A DNA stretch of 64,000 bases from Stenotrophomonas sp. ATCM1_4 (GTDB taxonomy: Bacteria > Pseudomonadota > Gammaproteobacteria > Xanthomonadales > Xanthomonadaceae): contig NZ_QPFB01000001.1 in assembly GCF_004348115.1 (NCBI RefSeq), positions 2,992,028-3,056,027 on the forward strand, read 5' to 3'. How positions within the stretch are numbered: the first letter of the stretch is position 1; each line of letters opens with the position of its first letter. A program made the translations under genes and the position numbers. Of this stretch, positions 18,224 to 26,805 are shown piece by piece. The notes beneath the pieces were generated by a model that saw nothing but the letters and a program-made list of their open reading frames with translations, had not been told where the DNA came from and searched no databases.

Positions 18224-19390
18224 ATGAAGATCCGCACCCCGCTGCTGACCCTGCTCGCCGTCGGCATCAGCTTCACCGCCCTGGCCGCGCCTTCCACGAC
18301 ACCGCCGGTGCTGCCCGTGGCACACCACGGCGGGCAATGGGAGTCCGGCCACGTGCAGGGCATCGCCGTGGACCGCGCCAACGGCTACATCTACTACTCT
18401 TTCACCAACCTGCTGGCGCGCTATGACTTCAAGGGCAACCTGGTGGGGACGCTGGCCGGCTGGACCGGCCACCTGGGCGACCTGGACTTCAACCCCGCCG
18501 ATGGCAAGGTCTACGGATCGCTGGAGTACAAGAAGGACAACGCCTTCTACATCGCGATGATCGACGTATCGCGCATTGACCGGGTGGGCATCCGCGCCTC
18601 GGAGAGCGACATCCTGCGCACCGTCCACCTGCCGGAGGTGGTGGCGGACTACACCGCCGACGTCAACGGCGATGGGCGCTTCGAAGGCGATGACGGCAGG
18701 TACCGCGGCAGGGAGGCCGAATCACCCGACCACCGCTATGGCTGCTCGGGCATCGATGGCGTCTCGTTCGGCCCCCGCTTCGGCCGGACCGACGGACCGC
18801 GACTGCTCACCGTCGCCTACGGCATCTACGGCAACACCGCGCGCACCGACAACGATCACCAGGTGCTGCTGCAGTACGACACCGCGCAATGGGATGCACT
18901 CGCGCGCCCGCTCACCGAAGCGGCGCCGCACCACAGCGGCCCGGCCACCGTCGACGGCAAGTACTTCGTGCGCACCGGCAATACCCGCTATGGCGTGCAG
19001 AACCTGGCGTATGACGACCACGGCCAGCGCTGGTTGATGGGTGTTTATGCCGGCAACAAGCCACAGTTCCCGAACTACCTGATGTTCGCGGTCGATGCAC
19101 GCAGCGCCCCGGTCCGGGCCGACCTGCGCGGCGTCGCCGGCCAACGCGCCGGGCAGTGGCAGAAGGGCCTGTTGTTGCCGCTGGCCGACATGGGCCTGCA
19201 CGACACGACCAGCGGCGTGCGGGGCTGGAACCAGAAGAGCGACGTCGGCCTGCAGCCACTGGGGGACGGCCTGTTCTACCTGGCCACGGACGCGCGCATC
19301 GATGGAAAGCAGAGCGCGGATCTGCGCCTGATGCGCTGGACTGGCGACGCACACCAACCGTTCGCACCCATCGACGCTGACCTCCGGTAG
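18224..19390 (+). CDS. Exported beta-propeller-like protein with a Ca-binding-type loop, unknown function
   Basis: A 388-residue protein with a signal peptide (MKIRTPLLTLLAVGISFTALA) cut before APSTTPPV. Repeated strand patterns (GIAVDRANGYIYYSFTNLLARYDF, GDLDFNPADGKVYGSLEY, GDGLFYLATDARIDG) suggest a beta-propeller. Near residues 145-160 there is DVNGDGRFEGDDGRYRG, the spacing DxNxDGxxxxDD of an EF-hand or dockerin-type calcium loop. No enzyme motif is seen. The start at 18224 is the first ATG that gives a signal peptide; there is no clear ribosome-binding site. It stands alone between a terminator and a REP-type intergenic region. Confidence 0.75.
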   Translation: MKIRTPLLTLLAVGISFTALAAPSTTPPVLPVAHHGGQWESGHVQGIAVDRANGYIYYSFTNLLARYDFKGNLVGTLAGWTGHLGDLDFNPADGKVYGSLEYKKDNAFYIAMIDVSRIDRVGIRASESDILRTVHLPEVVADYTADVNGDGRFEGDDGRYRGREAESPDHRYGCSGIDGVSFGPRFGRTDGPRLLTVAYGIYGNTARTDNDHQVLLQYDTAQWDALARPLTEAAPHHSGPATVDGKYFVRTGNTRYGVQNLAYDDHGQRWLMGVYAGNKPQFPNYLMFAVDARSAPVRADLRGVAGQRAGQWQKGLLLPLADMGLHDTTSGVRGWNQKSDVGLQPLGDGLFYLATDARIDGKQSADLRLMRWTGDAHQPFAPIDADLR

Positions 19391-19515
19391 GAGCGGCCCG
19401 TGCCGCGACGCGCGCGGCATGCGTGCCCGCGCGTGCGCCTGCCATTGCAGGAACGTGGGCAATCGATGCACTTCATCCACCGTCGGCTTCGCCGCCGAGG
19501 CCGCTCCTGCCGTTG
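19388..19515. repeat. Inverted pair of GTAGGAGCGGC-type repeats
   Basis: GTAGGAGCGGCCCGTGCCGC begins over the stop codon of the propeller gene, and GGCTTCGCCGCCGAGGCCGC followed by TCCTGCCG lies near 19487-19514 in the opposite direction. Elements of this type also occur near 24480, 52650 and 61495. The pair may act as a transcription end. The remaining bases to 19712 hold no gene and should contain the promoter of the TonB receptor. Confidence 0.6.
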
Positions 19516-19712
19516 TTGTCGGTGCGGAAATGGCCTTGGGCTGCTGGAAATTCGGCATCAGCGATCACACGCAACAAAAAGCACTTTCATACCGCGCCGA
19601 CTGCGGCGGTGAAACGTAAAGGTTCTGTAATTGTCCGGACGTAACCTTCGCGCCGCTTGCACGGCGGACGCTCAGCTGTGTGCGGTACTCCCACACTTCT
19701 CCGGATGGAAAC

Positions 19713-22700
19713 ATGTTCGAACTCAGGAAGTCGGCGCTGGTCAGCGCCATCATGGCTGCGCTCAGCGTTTGCCCGGTTGCGCATGCACAGCAGTCGGCCG
19801 AGGCCATCGTGCAGGACGTGGGCACCGGCAGCCTGCGTGGCCGCGTGCTCAACACCGCCACCGGCGATTACGTGCGAAACGCCGAAGTGCGCATCGAGGG
19901 CAGCCGCAGCGTCACCTACTCGCAGGAAGGCGGGCACTTCCAGCTGACCGGCATTCCGGCCGGCGAGGTCACGGTGCTGGTCAGGTACACCGGCCTGCAG
20001 GAATCGCGCAGCACGGTGCGTATCGAGGCCGGCAAGGCCAACGCGCTGGAGGTGGCGTTGCAGGCACCGTCGTACGCCGCCGGCAGCGCTGCGGCGACCG
20101 ACCTGGACATGATCAAGGTCACCGCCTCGCGTGACGGCCAGGCCAGCGCCATCATGGAACGCCGCGCCGCGATGAACGCCAAGAACGTGGTCGCCGCCGA
20201 CAACTACGGCGCGCTGACCATGGGTGACGTCGGTGAATTCATGAAATCCATGCCGGGCCTGTCGCTGGATTACACCGAAGTGGACGCCACCGCCGTGCGC
20301 ATCGGCGGCCTGGACCCCAAGTACTCCACCTTCACCACCGATGGCGCGCGCATGGCCACGGCCACCTCGAACAACAACTCGGGCCGGCAGAACTCGTTCG
20401 AGCAGATGTCCATCACCGGCATCGAGTCGATCGAGTTGAACAACACGCTCACCGCATCGATGGACGCCGACGCACCGGGCGGCAACATCAACCTGCGCAG
20501 CAAGTACGCCTTCCAGCGCACCAAGCGCGACATCGTGTTCCAGCTGGGCGCGGTGGGTACCTCCGACTCCACCTGGTCGGGCAAGTACTTCCCGGATGAC
20601 AGGAAGCACTCCACGATCTACCCGTCCGGCCAGTTCGGCTTCGGCGACGTGTTCATGGATGGCCGCCTGGGCGTGGAGTTCAACACCAGCTACAACGCCA
20701 ACTACGTGCAGCAGGACCGCATCCAGACCGACTACGCCTACAAGGCCGACGGCAGCGCGATGCCGTACCGCGTGATGTGGCGCCCGGGCCCGAAGATGAC
20801 CAGCCGCACCGCGGCCAACCTCAGCCTGGACTACCAGATCACCGATGACCTGGTCGCCTCGCTGCGCAGCACCTATTCGATGTATGACGTGGAGTACTTC
20901 AACCAGTACACCTACCTGATCTTCGGCACCCCGACCAAGTCCGAGGCCGCGTCCGGCTCCACGCCCAACCACATCGTGGTCAACCCGAACGGCACCAACA
21001 CCCGCCTGCATACGCAGTACTCGCATCGCTATGCGGGCACGCCGGCCTACCTGGTCGCGCCCAAGCTGGAGTACAAGGGCGAGGACTGGGAAGTGGTGCT
21101 GCGTGGCAGCTATTCCGGTGCCGAGTTCAACTTCCGCGACAACAGCAAGGGCTTCTTCCAGCGCACCGACAGCTGGCTGACCGGGATCGGCTTCACCCTG
21201 GACCGTCCGTCGGAGAGCTCGCACGAATGGATCCTCAACCAGACCGCCGGACGCCCATGGGGTGACCCGGAGAGTTTCAACCGCGACGCCGACATCGGCT
21301 ACAACATCCGCACCGCCGAATCGGACGCGCTCAACGACCAGCATGGCGTCAACCTCGACCTCAAGCGCCACCTCACCTTCTACGACAACCCGCTCACCCT
21401 GATGGGCGGGTTGGGCACGCGCAGCAATGACTGGCGCACCAACGAAGGCGCCTACAAACAGTACAAGTACATCGGCCCGAACGGCAGCCAGACCGACCCG
21501 GCGTCGCAGATCCCGTGGACCGGTGACTACGACTTTGCCATCATCGGTACCGGCGCGGGCAACATGAACCAGCAGGGCTGGCGCGCGGACAGCAACTACG
21601 CGATGTACGACATCTTCAAGGAGCACCCGGAGTACTTCGCCCCGGACGTGGTCGGCAACCTCAAGCGCGAGCTGGACAACAACAAGCGCATCCGGGAAGA
21701 GGTGAACGCGGCCTACCTCGAGGCCGAGACCCGCATCGGCGACGCGCGCATCGACCTGGGCCTGCGCTACGAGCAGACCCGCACCGCCGCGCGCATCGCC
21801 GACGTGCGCCCGCTCAGCGAGGTCAAGGCCGCCGGCCTGGATCCCAACACGGTCGAAGGCCTGATGTTCCAGTACAACAACGGCCGCTACACCATCCGCC
21901 GCGGCAAGTACGACGACTTCTTCCTCAGCGGTGGCGTCAAGTACGACTTCACCGACAAGCTGGTCGGCCAGGTCTCCTTCAGCCAGTCGATCCTGCGCCC
22001 GGACTACGGCAACCTCGGCGGCGTGGTCTCGGTCAACGACGACACGATGATCGTCACCGTGCCCAACGCGCAGCTCAAGCCCGAGCATTCCACCAAGTAC
22101 TACGCCAGCCTGCAGTACTACCTGGAGCCGTCGGGCATGCTCGGCCTGTCCTACTACAAGCTGGACATGAAGGACATGCAGGTCACCGGCATCACGGTGG
22201 ACCCGCAGGACGTCGGCTTCAATCCCGGCGACTACGAGGGCTACACCTTCCGCAGTGCGCAGAACCTGCCGGGCACGAGCACCAACGAAGGCATGGTGCT
22301 GGAGTACAACCAGCAGCTGACCTTCCTGCCGGGCGCCCTCAAGGGCCTGAGCCTGTACGGCTCGCTGACCCACGTGAACCCGGACGGCCCGCGCCAGAAC
22401 CTGCCCAAGGAGGCGGCCAACTGGGGCGTGCGCTACAACTACGGCCGCTTCGATTTCCAGATCAACGGCAACTACCAGTCCAGCCACCGCGTCAGCGCGC
22501 TGAGCAACACGCCGACCACCGCCAACAACGGCATCCTGTACCGTGCCTCGCGCGAGCTGTGGAACATCAGCGCCACCTACAAGCTCACCGACAACATCGA
22601 CGTGATGCTGGCCGGCCGCAACATCTTCAACGAGCCGGAAGTGATCTATTCCAACGTGGCCAGCCGCGTGCAGATGTACACGGTCTACGGCTCGATGTGG

Positions 22701-22727
22701 AACTTCGGCATCCGCGGCCGCTTCTGA
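19713..22727 (+). CDS. TonB-dependent outer-membrane receptor
   Basis: A 1004-residue receptor of the large xanthomonad type. It has a signal peptide (MFELRKSALVSAIMAALSVCPVAHA), then a carboxypeptidase-like/SdrD-type domain of about 80 residues (GSLRGRVLNTATGDYVRNAEV, QLTGIPAGEVTVLVRY), a plug domain (GDVGEFMKSMPGLSLDY, SIELNNTLTASMDADAPGGNINLRSK) and a 22-strand barrel ending in the aromatic GIRGRF. The ligand is unknown. The gene is followed after 110 bases by a PhoD phosphatase on the same strand, which suggests uptake of a phosphate ester or of material released by PhoD. The start at 19713 is the ATG giving the clean signal peptide. Confidence 0.92.
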   Translation: MFELRKSALVSAIMAALSVCPVAHAQQSAEAIVQDVGTGSLRGRVLNTATGDYVRNAEVRIEGSRSVTYSQEGGHFQLTGIPAGEVTVLVRYTGLQESRSTVRIEAGKANALEVALQAPSYAAGSAAATDLDMIKVTASRDGQASAIMERRAAMNAKNVVAADNYGALTMGDVGEFMKSMPGLSLDYTEVDATAVRIGGLDPKYSTFTTDGARMATATSNNNSGRQNSFEQMSITGIESIELNNTLTASMDADAPGGNINLRSKYAFQRTKRDIVFQLGAVGTSDSTWSGKYFPDDRKHSTIYPSGQFGFGDVFMDGRLGVEFNTSYNANYVQQDRIQTDYAYKADGSAMPYRVMWRPGPKMTSRTAANLSLDYQITDDLVASLRSTYSMYDVEYFNQYTYLIFGTPTKSEAASGSTPNHIVVNPNGTNTRLHTQYSHRYAGTPAYLVAPKLEYKGEDWEVVLRGSYSGAEFNFRDNSKGFFQRTDSWLTGIGFTLDRPSESSHEWILNQTAGRPWGDPESFNRDADIGYNIRTAESDALNDQHGVNLDLKRHLTFYDNPLTLMGGLGTRSNDWRTNEGAYKQYKYIGPNGSQTDPASQIPWTGDYDFAIIGTGAGNMNQQGWRADSNYAMYDIFKEHPEYFAPDVVGNLKRELDNNKRIREEVNAAYLEAETRIGDARIDLGLRYEQTRTAARIADVRPLSEVKAAGLDPNTVEGLMFQYNNGRYTIRRGKYDDFFLSGGVKYDFTDKLVGQVSFSQSILRPDYGNLGGVVSVNDDTMIVTVPNAQLKPEHSTKYYASLQYYLEPSGMLGLSYYKLDMKDMQVTGITVDPQDVGFNPGDYEGYTFRSAQNLPGTSTNEGMVLEYNQQLTFLPGALKGLSLYGSLTHVNPDGPRQNLPKEAANWGVRYNYGRFDFQINGNYQSSHRVSALSNTPTTANNGILYRASRELWNISATYKLTDNIDVMLAGRNIFNEPEVIYSNVASRVQMYTVYGSMWNFGIRGRF

Positions 22728-22837
22728 GCCCGCCGCCCCCTGCACTCCGTCCTTCCTCGCCTGCGGGGAAGGGCCGGGGCAGGCATCGGCATCCATGTCC
22801 TTTCCGCTTCCTCCAGCGCCCACCAGGAACCTTCGCA

Positions 22838-24472
22838 ATGACCCTCACCATCGACCGTCGTCGCCTCATCATCGGCGCCGGCCTGGGCCTGGGCGCCCTG
22901 CTGCTGCCGGGTGGCAAGCTGCTCGCCACCGAGGTGATGAATGCCAAGGGGTTCACCCACAACGTGGCCAGCGGCGAGCCGGGACCCGATTCCATGCTGC
23001 TGTGGACGCGCTACGTCCCTGCGGGCAACACGGACGAGGTCCGCCTGCAGGCGGAGATGGCCCTGGACCAGGCGTTCACCCGCGTCGTCGGGGGCGCCAT
23101 GGTGCGCACCGGCGCCTATCGCGACTGGACCGCCAAGCTCACCATCGATGGGCTGCAGCCCGGCACCACCTATTACTACCGGTTCATCGCGCCGGACGGC
23201 AGCCACTCGCCGGTGGGCCGCACCCGCACCCTGCCGGTCGGGGACGTCGCCAGCTTCAGGCTGGGCCTGTTCTCCTGCTCCAACCTGCCGATGGGCTGGT
23301 TCAACGCGTATGCACACGCAGCCCAGCGCCAGGACATGGACCTGTGGCTGCACGTGGGCGACTACATCTACGAGTACGGCATCGCGTCCTACAAGCCGCA
23401 TGACCGCATCGCCGAACGCCGGGTGCTGCCCGCGCACGACCATGAAATGGTCTCGTTGCTCGACTATCGCATGCGCTTGGCGTGCTACCGCGCCGACCCC
23501 GACCTGCAGAAGCTGCACCAGATGGCGCCGATGGTGGCGGTATGGGACGACCACGAGATCACCAACGACAGCTGGGAGGGCGGCGCAGGGAACCATCAAC
23601 CGGCTACCGAAGGCGACTGGAGCATGCGCAAGGCCGCCGGCATGCAGGCCTATCGCGAATGGCTGCCGATTTCAGACGAGCCGTGGAAGGCCTATCCCAT
23701 CGGCGCGCTTGCCACCTTGTACCGCACCGAATCGCGCCTGCTCGGGCGCACCCGCCAGGCCGACATCGAAAGCGCCTTCGCGGCCGGCAGCCAGGCTGCG
23801 CTGGAAGCCTTCCGCGATGGTCCATGGCAGGACCCGTCGGCCACCATGCTCGGCCTGCAGCAGGAAAGCTGGCTGTACCGTGCGCTTGGCCAGAACGCGA
23901 GCCAGAGCATCTGGCAACTGGTCGGCATGGGCACCATCCTCGGTCGCACCGTGATGCCTGCCAAAACCGTGGACTGGCTGCGCCCGGATGCCAGCGCACG
24001 CACCGTGCAGGCGTTCACCGACTACGTGCGCGCGGCGCGGCTCGGCCTGCCGATGTGGATGGACCGCTGGGACGGTTACCCCGCCGCACGCTCGCGCCTG
24101 CTGCGTGCAGCCCAGCAGGCGGACGCCAACCTGGTGATGCTGTCCGGCGACAGTCACAACGCCTGGGCCTACTCGCTGCAGGAGGACGACCGCCCCGCGG
24201 GCATCGAGTTCGCCGTGCAGGCCGTCACCTCGGGCGGCATCGAAGGCAGCGTGGTCGTGGATCCGCGTGACGTCGCCCGCATCTTCATCGAAAGCAATCC
24301 GGAGCTGGACTGGTGCGATACCTCGCGGCGCGGCTACGCGATGATCGACATCCGTCCGCAACGCATCACCGGCGAGTGGGTGTTCATGCAGGACATCAAG
24401 ACGCGGGGCCTCGACGTGTCTGGCACCCACCGCATGAGCGCCGAGCGCGATCGCAGACGGTTCTCGGCATAG
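22838..24472 (+). CDS. phoD: PhoD-type alkaline phosphatase/phosphodiesterase, Tat-exported
   Basis: A 544-residue metallophosphoesterase. The N-terminus MTLTIDRRRLIIGAGLGLGA is a twin-arginine signal. An N-terminal Fn3-like PhoD_N domain (FTHNVASGEPGPDSMLLWTRY) is followed by the catalytic domain, with metal-binding motifs VGDYIYEYG near residue 172, WDDHEITND near 236 and LSGDSHNAW near 434. PhoD enzymes use Ca and Fe to release phosphate from mono- and diesters, including nucleic acids and teichoic acids, outside the cytoplasm. AGGAA eight bases before the ATG at 22838 supports the start. It follows the TonB receptor and is probably transcribed with it. No clear Pho box was found upstream. 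Confidence 0.92.
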   Translation: MTLTIDRRRLIIGAGLGLGALLLPGGKLLATEVMNAKGFTHNVASGEPGPDSMLLWTRYVPAGNTDEVRLQAEMALDQAFTRVVGGAMVRTGAYRDWTAKLTIDGLQPGTTYYYRFIAPDGSHSPVGRTRTLPVGDVASFRLGLFSCSNLPMGWFNAYAHAAQRQDMDLWLHVGDYIYEYGIASYKPHDRIAERRVLPAHDHEMVSLLDYRMRLACYRADPDLQKLHQMAPMVAVWDDHEITNDSWEGGAGNHQPATEGDWSMRKAAGMQAYREWLPISDEPWKAYPIGALATLYRTESRLLGRTRQADIESAFAAGSQAALEAFRDGPWQDPSATMLGLQQESWLYRALGQNASQSIWQLVGMGTILGRTVMPAKTVDWLRPDASARTVQAFTDYVRAARLGLPMWMDRWDGYPAARSRLLRAAQQADANLVMLSGDSHNAWAYSLQEDDRPAGIEFAVQAVTSGGIEGSVVVDPRDVARIFIESNPELDWCDTSRRGYAMIDIRPQRITGEWVFMQDIKTRGLDVSGTHRMSAERDRRRFSA

Positions 24473-24577
24473 TCGCGCTGAAACGGCGTCGGTCGCGAAG
24501 CCGGTCGATCCTCCGTACGCACCCAGCCCGGCAACCGGTATCGGCTTCGCGCCCGAAGACACTCCTGCGACGAGGAG

Positions 24578-24772
24578 TCACCGGTGATGGGATGCGTGGT
24601 GCGCACGGCCGGAGCCGGAGCGCTTGCCGCCGCCATCGTGCTTGTTCACCGTCGCCCAGGCGATGCGTTCGGCATCCTTCTTCGAACGCCCCTCCTTGCG
24701 CTCGCTTTGTTCGATGTGCTCGGCCTGCCGCTTCTGCTTGTCGGTATAGGCACTCTTGTCACCACGGGTCAT
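24578..24772 (-). CDS. Small charged 'plasmid stabilization'-like protein
   Basis: A 64-residue protein, MTRGDKSAYTDKQKRQAEHI.. ending ..DGGGKRSGSGRAHHASHHR. The pattern 'YTDKQKRQAEHIE.S...G.S.K.AER.AWATVNK.DGGGK.SGSG' is that of small basic proteins commonly labelled plasmid stabilization protein in proteobacterial chromosomes. The function is unproven and no plasmid gene is nearby. AGGAG nine bases before the ATG at 24770-24772 supports the start. It lies in an otherwise gene-free 564-base gap; 24473-24577 and 24773-25036 show only REP-like fragments. Confidence 0.75.
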   Translation of the reverse strand: MTRGDKSAYTDKQKRQAEHIEQSERKEGRSKKDAERIAWATVNKHDGGGKRSGSGRAHHASHHR

Positions 24773-25036
24773 GGTCGCTGCTCCTGCAGGCACGGTGGTG
24801 GCCTGCCGGTGTCCAGACTGCGCAGCCGTCCGTAATCGGCATGTGCAGGTACCGTTTCATGTGTGCATTCAACACCACCGGAGCGCACGGCGTTCAGCGC
24901 CGGCCCATCAACTTGAATGGCCGGCGCTCACCTTCTGCTTGCACAACCGGTGCAGTCCATTAACCCGAGCGGGCGCAGGATGTGATCGGGTCCTTGCAGG
25001 GCCCGCGTTCATCCCCACAAGGCCGGAGGTACGTCC

Positions 25037-25399
25037 ATGAAACGTCACCCGAGCGGGTTGTTGATCCTCGCCGTGGCAGCCGTCCCCACCTGTGCGCCGG
25101 TGGCCACCGCCACGCAGACGATGCAGGAAGGCCCGCCACCGCAGATGGCTCCTGCAACCGAGAAACCACCCAGCGATGCCTGGATCACCACCAAGGTGAA
25201 GGCGGCGCTGGTCACCGCCGCCGATGTGCCAGGCATGGATATCCGCGTGGAAACCCAGCGCGGCACGGTCATGCTCAGTGGCCACGTTCCCACGCAGGAG
25301 CAGGCCGACCGCGCGGTCGTCACCGCACGCCGGATTGATGGCGTGCAGAGCGTGGACAGCAGTGCGCTGATCATTGGTGACGCGAGCGCTGGCCACTGA
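25037..25399 (+). CDS. BON-domain periplasmic protein (OsmY-like)
   Basis: A 120-residue protein with a hydrophobic N-terminus (MKRHPSGLLILAVAAVPTCA) and one BON domain (DAWITTKVKAALVTAADVPG, IRVETQRGTVMLSGHV, QEQADRAVVTARRIDGVQSV). BON domains bind phospholipid surfaces, and E. coli OsmY is osmotically induced and periplasmic. Whether the Cys at 19 is lipidated is unclear, since the lipobox is poor (VPTC). GGAGGT eight bases before the ATG is a strong ribosome-binding site. It is a single gene. Confidence 0.88.
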   Translation: MKRHPSGLLILAVAAVPTCAPVATATQTMQEGPPPQMAPATEKPPSDAWITTKVKAALVTAADVPGMDIRVETQRGTVMLSGHVPTQEQADRAVVTARRIDGVQSVDSSALIIGDASAGH

Positions 25400-25492
25400 C
25401 GCAGTCCCCTCGGCGCATCTGGCCGCTCATCGCGGCAACCGCCCGGCAGCGATCGCTTCCTGCCGGGCGGCTTCCTGCCGCCGCCGTCGCGG

Positions 25493-26647
25493 TCAGCTGC
25501 CCAGTTCAATGCGGGCCACGCTTTCCTCACCGCCATTGGGATCACCCTCGCCATTCTTGATGCTCACGTACAACACGTTGTTGCGTGCATCCAGCGCCAG
25601 GCTGTTCGGATGGGTCGGCACGGACCAGCTGCCCACCGGGCGATAGCTGTCGCTGTCATAGGCGGTGACCGTCCCGGCTTCCCGGTTGGTTACGTACAGG
25701 CGCTTGCGCGCTGCATCAAGCAGGATGCCGAGCGGACCGGCATCGGTCGGGATGCTCGCCAACTCCCGCCCGGTACGGCGGTCCAGCACCAGCACACGCT
25801 GGCCGGGGTGGCGCGAGACGAAGCCATCGATGCTCTTGCCCTGGTAGGCGCGGATCATCTCCAGCCCCTGGTCGGTGACGAACAGGCGCTCACTGCCGGG
25901 GTCCAGGGCAATGTTCATCGGTTGCTCGGCGCTGATCCTGAAGCGTTGCTCGACCTTGCCGCTGTCGGTGCCGACGGTGACCACCTCACCGCGCAGGTTC
26001 GAGGTGTACACGCGCTTTCCGGCTGCATCCAGGGCCAGCCCCGGGGCCTTGGCGTTACCCAGCCCGGCAATGGTCTCCAGCAGCGTCAGCGATTGCGTGT
26101 CGACCACGAACAGCACGCTGCCTTCCTGCGAATGCCCGGTGACATACAGGCGATGGTTGGGCGCATCGACCACCAGCTCGCGCAGGTCGTGGCTGTAACG
26201 GGGCTTGCCGTCACTGCCGGTTACCTTCTCCATCAGCTGCACGGTGCCGATGGCCATGCCCTGCGCGGTGTCGACCACGGTCACCGAGGTGTCCACGGTG
26301 TTGCCGACGTACAGGCGGTGGTTACTGTCGTCCAGCACCAGGCCGAAAGCCTTGCGCTCCAGCGGGATGCGGGCCTGCACGGCGAGCGTGCGCGGGTCCA
26401 GGCGCAGTACCTGTGCCGGCCCGGCATCGTCACCGAAGCCGCCGGAGGAGGCAACGAACAGCGCCTGTTGCGAAGGGCTGTAGGCCAGCTCGTACAGGCC
26501 CTTGGCCACGGCCTGGCGCTGCACGCCGGCAGGCGCGCCATCGGCATCGGCCGACGCATTGCCGGTGGCCATTGCCAACGGCGCAGCCAACGCGAAGGAA
26601 ACCGCCAGCGCGAGGGCGGCGGAACGGAAGAGGAAATGAGAGTGCAT
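25493..26647 (-). CDS. YncE-like periplasmic seven-bladed beta-propeller protein
   Basis: A 384-residue protein with a signal peptide (MHSHFLFRSAALALAVSFALAAPLAMA). It has repeated YVTN-type blades such as FGLVLDDSNHRLYVGNTVDTSVTVVD, LVVDAPNHRLYVTGHSQ, LALDAAGKRVYTSNLRGE, ILLDAARKRLYVTNREAGTVTAYD and LALDARNNVLYVSIKN. This matches E. coli YncE, an iron-regulated periplasmic propeller reported to bind DNA; the physiological role is unclear. AAGGAC nine bases ahead supports the ATG at 26647. The gene lies 158 bases from the S9 peptidase gene on the same strand. Confidence 0.85.
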   Translation of the reverse strand: MHSHFLFRSAALALAVSFALAAPLAMATGNASADADGAPAGVQRQAVAKGLYELAYSPSQQALFVASSGGFGDDAGPAQVLRLDPRTLAVQARIPLERKAFGLVLDDSNHRLYVGNTVDTSVTVVDTAQGMAIGTVQLMEKVTGSDGKPRYSHDLRELVVDAPNHRLYVTGHSQEGSVLFVVDTQSLTLLETIAGLGNAKAPGLALDAAGKRVYTSNLRGEVVTVGTDSGKVEQRFRISAEQPMNIALDPGSERLFVTDQGLEMIRAYQGKSIDGFVSRHPGQRVLVLDRRTGRELASIPTDAGPLGILLDAARKRLYVTNREAGTVTAYDSDSYRPVGSWSVPTHPNSLALDARNNVLYVSIKNGEGDPNGGEESVARIELGS

Positions 26648-26805
26648 GCGAGCGTCCTTTGGTCGGGCACGAAGGGTGTCCTGGCTCGCTGGGCCGTCCT
26701 CGGACGGCAGGTCCCGCTGCATGAAGCGTGGGTGGCTTGCTGGTGCCGGCATGGTAGGGAAAAGCGAAGGCCGAGTCGAGCATCCGCCTTCGCAGCCGTT
26801 GCCGC

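Noticed and set aside
19621..19645. Pho box upstream of the TonB receptor/phoD pair
   Set aside because: Only one half-site (CTGTAAT) is present; the position 11 bases later does not match the second half.
19587..22838. Open frame of over 1,000 codons antisense to the TonB receptor
   Set aside because: The receptor on the plus strand has a full set of family motifs. The antisense translation has no signal, domain or plausible composition.
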